8,847 nucleotides of DNA from Paludibacter sp. UBA5753 (GCA_002427615.1 DIFH01000013.1:1-8847), one strand, 5' to 3'. Positions 1-6,966 are shown, counted from the first letter of the stretch. The notes: generated from the letters alone by a model not told the origin. Program-made: numbers and translations.

Positions 1-98
1 CGTTCAATCTTAAAGGGGATATGATTTTCTTCCTCGACAAAAGAAAGATTGCCGCGGGGATCTTCAAATTTCGGTAAGTGAATTATTTTTGTTTCCAT
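1..98 (-). CDS. FdtA/QdtA-type sugar 3,4-ketoisomerase (cupin), N-terminal fragment
   Basis: Only the first 32 codons are in the window; the gene continues past the left edge. The peptide begins METKIIHLPKF and contains DPRGNLSFVEE followed by HIPFKIER. This matches the start of the FdtA/QdtA/WxcM-C family: a short strand, D-x-RG-x-L, two acidic residues and IPF-x-I-x-R. Family members are cupin enzymes that isomerise dTDP-4-keto-6-deoxyglucose to a 3-keto sugar, the precursor of 3-amino-3,6-dideoxyhexoses such as Fuc3NAc or Qui3NAc. The ATG at 98 lies 7 bases after the glycosyltransferase stop, with a GAAGG site overlapping that stop, so the two are probably co-translated. Metal and substrate residues of the cupin barrel lie outside the window, so the exact isomer made, or whether it belongs to a two-domain WxcM-like protein, cannot be told. 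Confidence 0.8.
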   Translation of the reverse strand, partial: METKIIHLPKFEDPRGNLSFVEEENHIPFKIE

Positions 99-102
99 TA
101 CA

Positions 103-107
103 CCTTC
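103..107 (-). promoter_or_regulatory. Ribosome binding site GAAGG of the ketoisomerase gene
   Basis: GAAGG overlaps the stop codon of the GT4 gene and lies four bases before the ATG at 98. The spacing is short but the overlap suggests coupled translation. Confidence 0.5.
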
Positions 108-1212
108 ATTTTAATATTTGTTCATAAAAACTAATAAGCTTGCGGCTTTCTGCTTCCCAATTGTACTTCTCTTTAACGGCCTTCTTTCCATTTCTGCCCA
201 TTTCGGCAGCATCTGTCGGATTCAGAAGCACCCAATTAATAGCATCAGCGATCTCCTTTGGACTTAAAGGATTCACACAGATTCCACAGTTATTCTTTTC
301 AACTATCTCTTTCCAAAGAGGAAAGTTCGAAGCAATAACCGGCAAGCCTGCCGCCATATATTCAAATAATTTATTTGGCTGAGAATCCGTGTGATTGGGC
401 CCCGGGTGAAACAGCACCAATCCGGCAGCTGAATCAGCCAATATTTGCACTATTTCAGGTCTATCCACCTGGCCGCGATAATCGACTTGTGCCCACCCTT
501 TCATGGATTTTACTGATTTGAAATCATCCATACTGGAAAATTTTCCGGCAATAACAAGCCGCGCTTCCGTACCTTCTAATGCGCGGACCATCTCAATGAT
601 TCCGCGGATACGACCAATGGCGCCAACATAATTAACATTATTCCCTTTCAGCGTTTCTTTGAAATTGTGTGTATCAGCTACATTTAGGATAGGATAATTA
701 TTGATATCAATGGTGTTTTTGTTAATCTTTTCAAACTTTTTCCTTATATGGGGTGTCGCAGTTACAATGCCATCAAAAGACTTGGCGGCTTTTTTTTCGT
801 ATCGATCAAATATATTAGCCACAGTGTTACGTAAAATTTTCGGCAGCCATCCTTTGTTTAAGATATCCTCTCCATAGTCCTCATGAGAATCATAAATGAC
901 TTTCTTGCCTTGTTTTTTCAACTTTAAACCGACAGGAATGAGTTCCGGATCATGAAAATGATATATATCGCCATTAAGTGTTTTTGCTTTTTCATATACC
1001 CGGCTGACAGTTTTGGTCATGCGTGACAGCCGTCCGCCTGTTTTTGGCCCTGCATCGTAAATTTTTACACCATCTTTAATCTCATCCCCTTTACCATCAG
1101 CAATAATTATCGAAACATCATATCCATAACGCGCCAGTGAAACACATTCCTTCAAGAATGTCCGTATTTCATGGCGGCCGTGGACGGAAGTAAGATGAAT
1201 GATTTTATTCAT
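106..1212 (-). CDS. Family GT4 glycosyltransferase
   Basis: Predicted cytoplasmic, GT-B-fold retaining glycosyltransferase that adds one sugar to the undecaprenyl-linked repeat unit. From the chosen start (368 aa), the N-terminal domain opens with MNKIIHLTSVH (1-11) and RTFLKEC (17-23) and contains HFHDPEL (85-91), typical of the GT4 branch found in wlb/wbp polysaccharide clusters. The C-terminal nucleotide-binding domain shows YVGAIGRIRG (195-204), VIAGKF and PNKLFEYMAAGLPVIAS (279-295). The usual E-x7-E pair appears as D276-x7-E284. I prefer the ATG at 1212 over the ATG at 1242, because family members begin at the first beta strand and the longer form overlaps the preceding gene; neither start has a strong ribosome site. 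The sugar donor cannot be read from the sequence. Its place beside a diamino-uronic acid acetyltransferase makes a uronic acid donor one option only. Confidence 0.88.
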   Translation of the reverse strand: MNKIIHLTSVHGRHEIRTFLKECVSLARYGYDVSIIIADGKGDEIKDGVKIYDAGPKTGGRLSRMTKTVSRVYEKAKTLNGDIYHFHDPELIPVGLKLKKQGKKVIYDSHEDYGEDILNKGWLPKILRNTVANIFDRYEKKAAKSFDGIVTATPHIRKKFEKINKNTIDINNYPILNVADTHNFKETLKGNNVNYVGAIGRIRGIIEMVRALEGTEARLVIAGKFSSMDDFKSVKSMKGWAQVDYRGQVDRPEIVQILADSAAGLVLFHPGPNHTDSQPNKLFEYMAAGLPVIASNFPLWKEIVEKNNCGICVNPLSPKEIADAINWVLLNPTDAAEMGRNGKKAVKEKYNWEAESRKLISFYEQILK

Positions 1213-1231
1213 TCGGGGCTGATGGCGTGAT

Positions 1232-1552
1232 TCAAAAAACATCGAAAATATTTGAATTGCCTCTTTGCCTTATTGTAAATCGCGGCGGGCAACCTGTAGC
1301 CCATGCATGATTTCCATTAGCGATTAACCACAACCCTATTTCCTTACTTCTGATTTCCTTACATCTTCCTGATGCAAATGAATTAGAGAAGTTAACTGTG
1401 ACTGGTAGAGGTTGTCCGGCCAAAAACAATTGTATGGTTGTGAGGGCAATGAAGTCATCAATGTCAAATGGTTTCAGGAATCGCAAACCATAACCGGCAC
1501 CCGTTGCACCGTTGGGCCTACCATTATGCCACGCAGAAGCAGCGAACATCAT
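1232..1552 (-). CDS. Small protein of unknown function (TGAGYGLRF / EIRSKEIG type)
   Basis: A 106-residue protein beginning MMFAASAWHNG, with no signal peptide or membrane segment. Visible features are WHNGRPNGATGAGYGLRF (8-25), then PFDIDDF, a beta-rich middle, SNSFASGRCKEIRSKEIG and a late GCPPRFTI. From memory this resembles a small stand-alone family of unknown function with the pattern GAGYG-[LI]-R, S-x-SF, C-x-E-[LI]-RS-x-x-IG and G-x-PP-x-F; I cannot name or verify it. The ATG at 1552 has GAGG eight bases upstream, overlapping the TGA of the preceding gene, which supports its own translation by coupling. Two ATG codons are adjacent (1552 and 1549). The alternative is that it is the C-terminal end of the exported protein upstream, split by a one-base shift, because its frame is open back to about 1597. 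Its role in a polysaccharide operon is unknown. Confidence 0.6.
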   Translation of the reverse strand: MMFAASAWHNGRPNGATGAGYGLRFLKPFDIDDFIALTTIQLFLAGQPLPVTVNFSNSFASGRCKEIRSKEIGLWLIANGNHAWATGCPPRFTIRQRGNSNIFDVF

Positions 1553-1560
1553 AATATCGA

Positions 1561-1564
1561 CCTC
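1561..1564 (-). promoter_or_regulatory. Ribosome binding site GAGG of the small unknown gene
   Basis: GAGG overlaps the TGA of the exported-protein gene and is eight bases before the ATG at 1552. It is the main argument that the small protein is made on its own rather than being a shifted tail of the preceding gene. Confidence 0.55.
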
Positions 1565-2336
1565 ACACCAAGACCTTTTGTTTGGGCCTTCCCCAAATCA
1601 CGTCCTTTGAAACGCCGGATTGAATGATGCCGGCAAGCTCGGCATACATGGTGATCATCCAAAGCGGTTTATCTGTAAAGAAAAGTTTGGAGGACCCGTT
1701 GGTAACGTCTTCCGGTTTCGCGCCGGTTGCTTGACGCATGGAACTGATGGCGCTGTCACTACCCCACCGCAACAGGTGTTCAATCAAAACCTGACCGGTA
1801 TCCCGGATAAACGCCTTTTCTTCTTCATCCGGTTTCCTGCCTGATGAAGCCAGTGCATTGGCAACCCTGGCGGCAAAGGCCAGGAATTGGACGCTATCCA
1901 ACATCACTTCTTGATTGAGCAGGCGGTTTTTGTCGTTGCAGATCGAACCGCCGCGGCATACCCAGCGGCGCCCGGGCGAGGATTGTGTTCCGGGTTCTAA
2001 TGCGCCATAAGCAATGCGAATAAGCCCTGCGACTTCCTTTAGTCTGTTTGTCCTGTTGCAGCGGCTTGCCATGGATACCATGTTGTGCGTATAGGTTTGA
2101 ATATCATAGAGCGCATACACGTCACCCTGCTTCAAAAGACGCGCTTCCAACTGACTTTGCCGTAGATAATCACGAAAATTTCCATCCCATGCTTCCCATA
2201 CTTCCGCTTCAACGATGCCGCCGCATGCAAAATTTGCGTCCGCCGCCGCTGCGGGTTCATTTATGAGAATCAGCGAAATGAACGCCACGGCCGTCATGGC
2301 GCAATACAGACATAAGACGTGGAGAGATGTTTTCAT
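1563..2336 (-). CDS. Exported protein of unknown function, helix-rich, possibly truncated
   Basis: 257 aa from the ATG at 2336. It starts MKTSLHVLCLYC, followed by a hydrophobic stretch to about residue 25 and then NEPAAAADANF, a classical Sec signal peptide with cleavage likely after one of the alanines near 31-32. No lipobox is seen. The mature part is helix-rich and has four cysteines (FACGG, SRCNR, WVCRGG, SICND) that could form two disulfides in the periplasm. I do not recognise the family. The ATG at 2393 would add 19 residues before the signal peptide and overlap the polymerase gene with no ribosome site; the start at 2336 has GGGA six bases upstream and puts Lys at position 2. The inner part is far more GC-rich than its neighbours (41 of 60 bases at 1921-1980). 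The end is odd: VIWGRPKQKVLV looks like out-of-frame sequence, and a one-base shift would join it to the next frame. Confidence 0.65.
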   Translation of the reverse strand: MKTSLHVLCLYCAMTAVAFISLILINEPAAAADANFACGGIVEAEVWEAWDGNFRDYLRQSQLEARLLKQGDVYALYDIQTYTHNMVSMASRCNRTNRLKEVAGLIRIAYGALEPGTQSSPGRRWVCRGGSICNDKNRLLNQEVMLDSVQFLAFAARVANALASSGRKPDEEEKAFIRDTGQVLIEHLLRWGSDSAISSMRQATGAKPEDVTNGSSKLFFTDKPLWMITMYAELAGIIQSGVSKDVIWGRPKQKVLV

Positions 2337-2342
2337 TGAGAT

Positions 2343-2346
2343 TCCC
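2343..2346 (-). promoter_or_regulatory. Weak ribosome binding site GGGA of the exported-protein gene
   Basis: GGGA is six bases before the ATG at 2336, the start that places a clean signal peptide at the N-terminus. The upstream in-frame ATG at 2393 has no comparable site. Confidence 0.45.
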
Positions 2347-2383
2347 GATGCCAAGGCAATTCTTCGTAAAATGATATCATCTC

Positions 2384-3916
2384 TTAATAACATGACCGAG
2401 TATAGTTCTGCGATGTCTTTTGCTCTTTTGAGGTAGAAGCCCCCGCTTTTGAAATGATTTTAAAAGCCGTAATCGTAAGCAGAAGCGGTATTACGTGCCA
2501 TAGTGTCAGGTTGTCAAATTCTCCTTTAGGATATAACATGATAAAACCTATTGCTATTTGTATATATATAGCGAGAACCCAAAAACTTTTACTTTTAATG
2601 GTATAATTATATAAAAGCGCTGCAAAGCAACCAAAAAGAAACATCCCCAGAGCCGGCCCTAAAAATCCAAAATTGGCATACATTTCACCAATGCCAGTAG
2701 GGGGTAAATTTCCTCCTTGTAAATGTGAATACCAGACTTGCTTAATCATTACGCTTGGCTGATAAGCCTCCGGTCTCATAGAAGGGGGTAGTATGTTAGT
2801 AATCCATGTAAATAATGATTGCCCATAGAGATATCCAATATCGGTGCCCCAGGAATCAACTATTTTCAAAAATACTCCTAAATTTGGAATATTGCCTTTA
2901 TCGACAGCATAATAACCAATGAATTTAAAACCATTCAACAATTCTGTTCCTACGCTCAAATGCAACATGTTATTATAGAACAAGCTACTTATTATACGCA
3001 AAAAATAGAAGACAACTCCAAATATTAAAATTCCAATAACTGCTAAATAATATTTAGTATTATTGATTACTTTGTTCTTGCTTGCTTCCAAGAAATAATA
3101 AATTCCGACAAAACTAAACATATATAGCATTGTTCCAAATATTCTTCCGGTAGATGCTTTCATTAAAATAGAGATTATAAGAAAAACAATAAAATATTTA
3201 TTCCAATAGATATGTCGTCTTGCAAGCTTAAAAAACCAAATAAACATACCGTTGTACGCAAACATGTATCCAAGTGTTGTACCCTGATTTTCAAATTCCA
3301 GATGCCGGACGGATACATTGGCCATATATTGCAATATACTTCCACCTGCTAGTGTGGAGACATTATATGCGAAATTAGCAATACCGATTGATAAAAATAT
3401 AATGATAAAAATATTTAGCACTGTATTCGATATTCTGCTTCTTGAATCTAATACAAACTGTATTTTAAAATCATCTTTCTTTACTAAATAATAGCCAGCT
3501 ACCATAAATAAATATCCAACAAAGAAGTACATGCATGTATAAGCCGTTAAGATAGTTATATCATCCCGAAAGGAACTATTATTCACAAATTCATTTAATT
3601 CCCAGTCTGTAAAAATTGAATAAAAACAAGATATCACAACGGTCACGTAATACGCGCTAAACAATACGACTGGTTCAAACAGGACCAGTTTTTTATTCAT
3701 TATGAAAAAGCCTGATATGGCAAGCGCTAATAAAACAGAAAATAAGATAGATAACTGATACTTATGCGGATCTAGCAGAAAAACAATAAATAAGAATGTT
3801 AGAGTAGTTATGCATAACCCCATGAAAAAGAATAATCTTTCAAAATTGATCTTTTTTGCATGGTTTATAGAATAAATACTCAAATCAACTTTTTTCCTGC
3901 TCATTATTTGCATCAT
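2384..3916 (-). CDS. wzy: Wzy-like oligosaccharide repeat-unit polymerase
   Basis: 510 aa multi-pass inner-membrane protein with roughly a dozen hydrophobic segments, predicted to polymerise lipid-linked repeat units on the periplasmic side. Wzy proteins diverge strongly, so the call rests on topology, the neighbouring flippase and one motif: GGNLPPTGIGEMYANFGFLG (401-420), the loop-plus-helix found near the end of O-antigen polymerases (G, P, then E-x-Y-x-N-x-G). Other family-like points are a long periplasmic stretch from about 312 to 400 and KASTGRIFG (253-261). The ATG at 3916 is 6 bases after the GT56 stop; a second ATG follows at once and another is at 3904, none with a strong ribosome site, so translation is probably coupled. 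The gene is very AT-rich (17 G+C in 60 bases at 3061-3120), as is common for wzy. Confidence 0.85.
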   Translation of the reverse strand: MMQIMSRKKVDLSIYSINHAKKINFERLFFFMGLCITTLTFLFIVFLLDPHKYQLSILFSVLLALAISGFFIMNKKLVLFEPVVLFSAYYVTVVISCFYSIFTDWELNEFVNNSSFRDDITILTAYTCMYFFVGYLFMVAGYYLVKKDDFKIQFVLDSRSRISNTVLNIFIIIFLSIGIANFAYNVSTLAGGSILQYMANVSVRHLEFENQGTTLGYMFAYNGMFIWFFKLARRHIYWNKYFIVFLIISILMKASTGRIFGTMLYMFSFVGIYYFLEASKNKVINNTKYYLAVIGILIFGVVFYFLRIISSLFYNNMLHLSVGTELLNGFKFIGYYAVDKGNIPNLGVFLKIVDSWGTDIGYLYGQSLFTWITNILPPSMRPEAYQPSVMIKQVWYSHLQGGNLPPTGIGEMYANFGFLGPALGMFLFGCFAALLYNYTIKSKSFWVLAIYIQIAIGFIMLYPKGEFDNLTLWHVIPLLLTITAFKIISKAGASTSKEQKTSQNYTRSCY

Positions 3917-3922
3917 ACTTTT

Positions 3923-4999
3923 CTACGAAACTTCTTGAAATACCTTTAGCCATCCCTTTAATGACTCATCTTCTGAAGTTAATTTAAGAATCTTTTTTCT
4001 ATTTAATCGATATTCTGTTTTATCTTCTGATATAAGCTCTTCATATGACAAATCATCAATAGATAAAGTATCAAACAGCACTATTCCGCTATTTCGGAAA
4101 AACTTGTATGAAGTAGTATCCGAACGTATAAATACCTTGGCATTATTTACAATTAAGCTAACAATACTTCCAAGGCCCTGCTGTCTGTCATGATTCATGA
4201 TAGCTATGTCCATATCTGATAAAATTTTCATATACTCATCAGGTTCTATGAATTCGGTAAGAGGTATAAATTTTGGCCCGAATATACTTTGGCCAAGGGT
4301 GATTGTTTTTTCGATGTAATTCTTGACTCCGTATGATAGAGGACAAACAATTTTAATCTTTTCATTCTTGAATTTCTTGAGCATGTTAAAGACCTGTTCA
4401 TGATTGTTAGAGGGATCGCCGGAGTTTCCAACCATAATAGAATATACATCTTTGTTCCTATCGTTTGTGGCCTCTGCATTGGAAATTTTAATCTCACAAA
4501 CTGAAGGGTAAAATGAATAAACATACTTTGCCGAAGTATTATATATATCTTTTACTAAATCATAATCTCCCTTAACGAAAGATGTGACAATTGGTATATG
4601 GGTTATGATTTGTTTTCTTAAATATTCAATAACTCTGTTTTTGCAACTATCGTTTTTCAGACGGTAGAAATAAACATCCCCCCCCCAGATCGACCATATG
4701 CATCTTTCAACAAGCCTTCTGTTGAACAAATAAAAATATATTAAAAGATAAGGATTAAACAGGCCATGAATTATTAAGCTATCATTTTTTTTAATTTTAT
4801 TTAGAAGAGGTATAAATCCCCATTTTGACTTCACCAATGAATATTTTATATCCTGTAATGCGGCTTGATCCATTTGGAAGGTATTCGTATCATTAATGAT
4901 AAAATAATGATTGTTTAAATTAAAATCTTTTCTATTGCTTTTCAGAAAATCAATATACTTTGTAATGTATGGCGACGTACCGCAGAAATGATAAATCAT
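3923..4999 (-). CDS. WecF-like (GT56) 4-amino-4,6-dideoxyhexose transferase
   Basis: 358 aa, near the length of E. coli WecF, which transfers Fuc4NAc from TDP-Fuc4NAc to lipid II in enterobacterial common antigen synthesis. Matching landmarks recalled from WecF are IHGLFNP (77-83; WecF FHGQFNP), WSIWGGDVYF (102-111; HIWGADLYE), VGNSGDPSNNH (190-200; VGNSGDRSNEH), RQQGLGS (272-278; RQQGIGT) and a late GW (349-350). It has no signal peptide or membrane helix and should act at the cytoplasmic face. Its ATG follows the flippase TGA directly, a sign of translational coupling. Together with the VioA-type aminotransferase upstream, the likely donor is an N-acylated dTDP-4-amino-4,6-dideoxyhexose, perhaps the gluco form rather than Fuc4NAc; that is inference. 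The conserved WGGD is encoded within a run of nine G residues, which could make expression switchable. Confidence 0.85.
   Translation of the reverse strand: MIYHFCGTSPYITKYIDFLKSNRKDFNLNNHYFIINDTNTFQMDQAALQDIKYSLVKSKWGFIPLLNKIKKNDSLIIHGLFNPYLLIYFYLFNRRLVERCIWSIWGGDVYFYRLKNDSCKNRVIEYLRKQIITHIPIVTSFVKGDYDLVKDIYNTSAKYVYSFYPSVCEIKISNAEATNDRNKDVYSIMVGNSGDPSNNHEQVFNMLKKFKNEKIKIVCPLSYGVKNYIEKTITLGQSIFGPKFIPLTEFIEPDEYMKILSDMDIAIMNHDRQQGLGSIVSLIVNNAKVFIRSDTTSYKFFRNSGIVLFDTLSIDDLSYEELISEDKTEYRLNRKKILKLTSEDESLKGWLKVFQEVS
4678..4686 (-). repeat. Nine-residue homopolymer (G9 on coding strand) inside GT56 gene
   Basis: Nine consecutive C on the plus strand read as TGG GGG GGG GAT on the coding strand, encoding Trp-Gly-Gly-Asp (105-108) of the conserved WSIWGGDVY motif. 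It is the longest G/C run in the window and lies in an AT-rich gene. Runs of this length in glycosyltransferase genes of host-associated bacteria can change length by slipped-strand mispairing. Loss or gain of one G would shift the frame within the first third of the protein. Confidence 0.9.
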
Positions 5000-6292
5000 T
5001 CAGACCTGAATTTTTGCATTTTTTGAAATTGAAATTATCCAAGAAAAACTATAAACGAGCACCAAAAGACTAAAACAGCTTAAAAGAGATAATGTTAATG
5101 TCACATTCTCCAACATACCACCAACCATCAAAGCAATTATCACAACAATAATTCCAGCTACTTCTATTCTAAATGCCTTTCCCTGTTGACTTAACACCAG
5201 TGGGACATACGACATTGGTGCAACAACAAACCTCATCAAAATCCATGGAGTCAATATCCGAGTATACAGACCTGCCTCAGTCCACTGTCCTCCGAAAATT
5301 AAACCAAATAAAGAAGGCGCTAGTAAAAATAAAAGCCCGAAAGGTATGATCGAAACAAAAAAAAGTCCTTTAACCAATCTTATCGTATAAGGATAGAGGG
5401 CTTCTTTTTTATTATGCGCCTCACTTATACGCTGGTAAAATACCTGCCCAATGGCGTTTGACACAAGACCAGTTGGCAGCATAACAGCCATTAATGCCAA
5501 TGAATACAACCCTGCCACCTTATTTGAGAAGAAACTTGTTAACAACATGACAGGCAGATTGCTTGACAAGTTGTTAACCAGCGCATGGGGTGTATTAATC
5601 ACAGGGAAATTTTTATACGTTTTAGCAAGTTCAGTAATTCTTTTAAAACTCACCTTTTGAAAAGCACTGGAAATCTGCATCAACGACTGCCGTACAATAA
5701 TAACTGTAGCGACAAACTGCCCAAAAATCGCGCCGCCGATTAATCCGGCTGTGCCTATACCGGGTAGTGCATAGATGACACCAACCTGGGCGCCACCTTT
5801 AATACCTGAACGTGAAATCCATGCAGCAGACAGTTTTCTATAATGCTTTTTTCTGCTTAACCAGTAATGCATTGACTGAAAAACGCCTATCAGGAAAACC
5901 ATTACAGGTACAAAATAAAGCCAGCGGCTTATAGCGGGATTATTGAAAAGATCAGTAAGCTGTTTGTTAAACAAAAAAGTAATTATTAGTAAAATTGTAG
6001 ATAAGCTAAAATTTAATATAAGACTTAAGACAATAATATTCACTGCATCGCTGTCTTGTTCGGGGAGCATTATTGACAGTTCATACCGAAAAGTTGCAGC
6101 CACTGAAAAAATCCCCACCACCGCTGTAAATAGCGCCAAAGTTCCATATTGTTCAGGAGAATACAGCCTGGTTAATACGGGCGAAAGCAGAACAGGTATT
6201 ACCTGAGCCAGGGCAGTTCCTGACATTAAGGTGATGACATTTCGAAAAAATACACCTTTTGCAAATCTTTCAAAAAAATTACGATGTAACAA
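5000..6292 (-). CDS. wzx: Wzx-like O-antigen/polysaccharide flippase
   Basis: 430 aa polytopic inner-membrane protein of the oligosaccharide flippase (MATE/MOP-like) superfamily, predicted to move the undecaprenyl-diphosphate-linked repeat unit to the periplasm. The first membrane segment (about 19-40) is followed by SPVLTRLYSPEQYG (37-50), the hallmark turn after TM1 in this family, then FRYELSIMLPE (68-78). About twelve membrane segments follow, with a conserved-looking NNLSSNLPVMLL helix near the middle and an Arg/Lys-rich cytoplasmic N-terminus. The start appears to be TTG at 6292, since an in-frame TAA lies at 6317-6319 and the next in-frame ATG (residue 23) falls inside TM1. GGAAG about eight bases upstream is a fair ribosome site. 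The stop abuts the GT56 start. The substrate is probably the whole amino-sugar repeat, but this cannot be shown from sequence. Confidence 0.9.
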   Translation of the reverse strand: MLHRNFFERFAKGVFFRNVITLMSGTALAQVIPVLLSPVLTRLYSPEQYGTLALFTAVVGIFSVAATFRYELSIMLPEQDSDAVNIIVLSLILNFSLSTILLIITFLFNKQLTDLFNNPAISRWLYFVPVMVFLIGVFQSMHYWLSRKKHYRKLSAAWISRSGIKGGAQVGVIYALPGIGTAGLIGGAIFGQFVATVIIVRQSLMQISSAFQKVSFKRITELAKTYKNFPVINTPHALVNNLSSNLPVMLLTSFFSNKVAGLYSLALMAVMLPTGLVSNAIGQVFYQRISEAHNKKEALYPYTIRLVKGLFFVSIIPFGLLFLLAPSLFGLIFGGQWTEAGLYTRILTPWILMRFVVAPMSYVPLVLSQQGKAFRIEVAGIIVVIIALMVGGMLENVTLTLSLLSCFSLLVLVYSFSWIISISKNAKIQV

Positions 6293-6389
6293 TAATGGCT
6301 CTTCCGTTATTCTGTTTTAGTAAACGTCTTGATATGATTCAACGCCTGTTATGAAATTCATGATCGAATCCGCATAATGATATCCTCGC

Positions 6390-6965
6390 TTAGATTAAAT
6401 AATCGGTAGAATTAGTGAGCTTCTTTTCCAACTCAAGGAGATCGATTTTACGCTCACCAACTCGTTTTGCTGGTATCCCTGTGTAAATTCCAAAGCATTT
6501 ACAGTCCTCTTTGATAAGGCTGAAAGCACCTGCTGCGACACCACTTTCAATGATTATACCGGGAAGAATTACGCTACCACTTCCTATGATGACATGTTTG
6601 CCTAAAAATACATCAGCATGAATCACACCAGTATATTGATTGGGAACAGTGGGGTTCGTCATCGTTGCTCCGGAATAATCATCGTTGCTAGAATAGATTG
6701 CTACGCGGGAAGAAAGTGTACTGAAGTCAGCAATCGTTATCTTTCCTGCACCAATCAATGTACAACCTACTGCAATATGGATATAGTTTCCAATGCTAAT
6801 TCCACCAACACCAGCCGAGAAAACACAAAAATCATCTATTCTAACATTGCTGCCCAATGCAATGTTGGCCGTATTGTAAAACGTTGCTCGATCCGAAATG
6901 AAGACATTCTCGCCAATTGAAGAAAATCCCATTTTCTCGATAATGTCACGACTCAACATGGCCAT
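6390..6965 (-). CDS. Left-handed beta-helix sugar acyltransferase
   Basis: 191 aa acyltransferase of the hexapeptide-repeat class, expected to be trimeric, cytoplasmic and acetyl- or acyl-CoA dependent. Hexapeptide-like turns run from about 17 to 150 (IGENVF, LGSNVRI, IGNYIHI, LGKHVIIGSGS), interrupted by a loop with SSNDDYSG (92-99). His116 and His124 are possible catalytic residues. The C-terminus has IPAKRVGER, as in maltose/galactoside O-acetyltransferase relatives. I set the start at ATG 6965: AGGAG lies seven bases upstream, and the start is one base after the aminotransferase TGA. The longer form from 6989 would run back into the aminotransferase gene. Sitting directly after a VioA-type aminotransferase, it could N-acylate the new 4-amino group (the VioB role), but similar proteins also O-acetylate sugars, so the substrate is open. 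Confidence 0.85.
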   Translation of the reverse strand: MAMLSRDIIEKMGFSSIGENVFISDRATFYNTANIALGSNVRIDDFCVFSAGVGGISIGNYIHIAVGCTLIGAGKITIADFSTLSSRVAIYSSNDDYSGATMTNPTVPNQYTGVIHADVFLGKHVIIGSGSVILPGIIIESGVAAGAFSLIKEDCKCFGIYTGIPAKRVGERKIDLLELEKKLTNSTDYLI

Positions 6966-6966
6966 T

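Noticed and set aside
4246..4524. A 92-codon minus-strand frame inside the GT56 gene
   Set aside because: It is an alternative frame of a gene with clear family motifs and has no ribosome site or recognisable features.
6293..6389. Gap between the acyltransferase and flippase genes as a promoter or terminator site
   Set aside because: I saw no stem-loop followed by T residues on the minus strand and no convincing -35/-10 pair; it is probably just a spacer.
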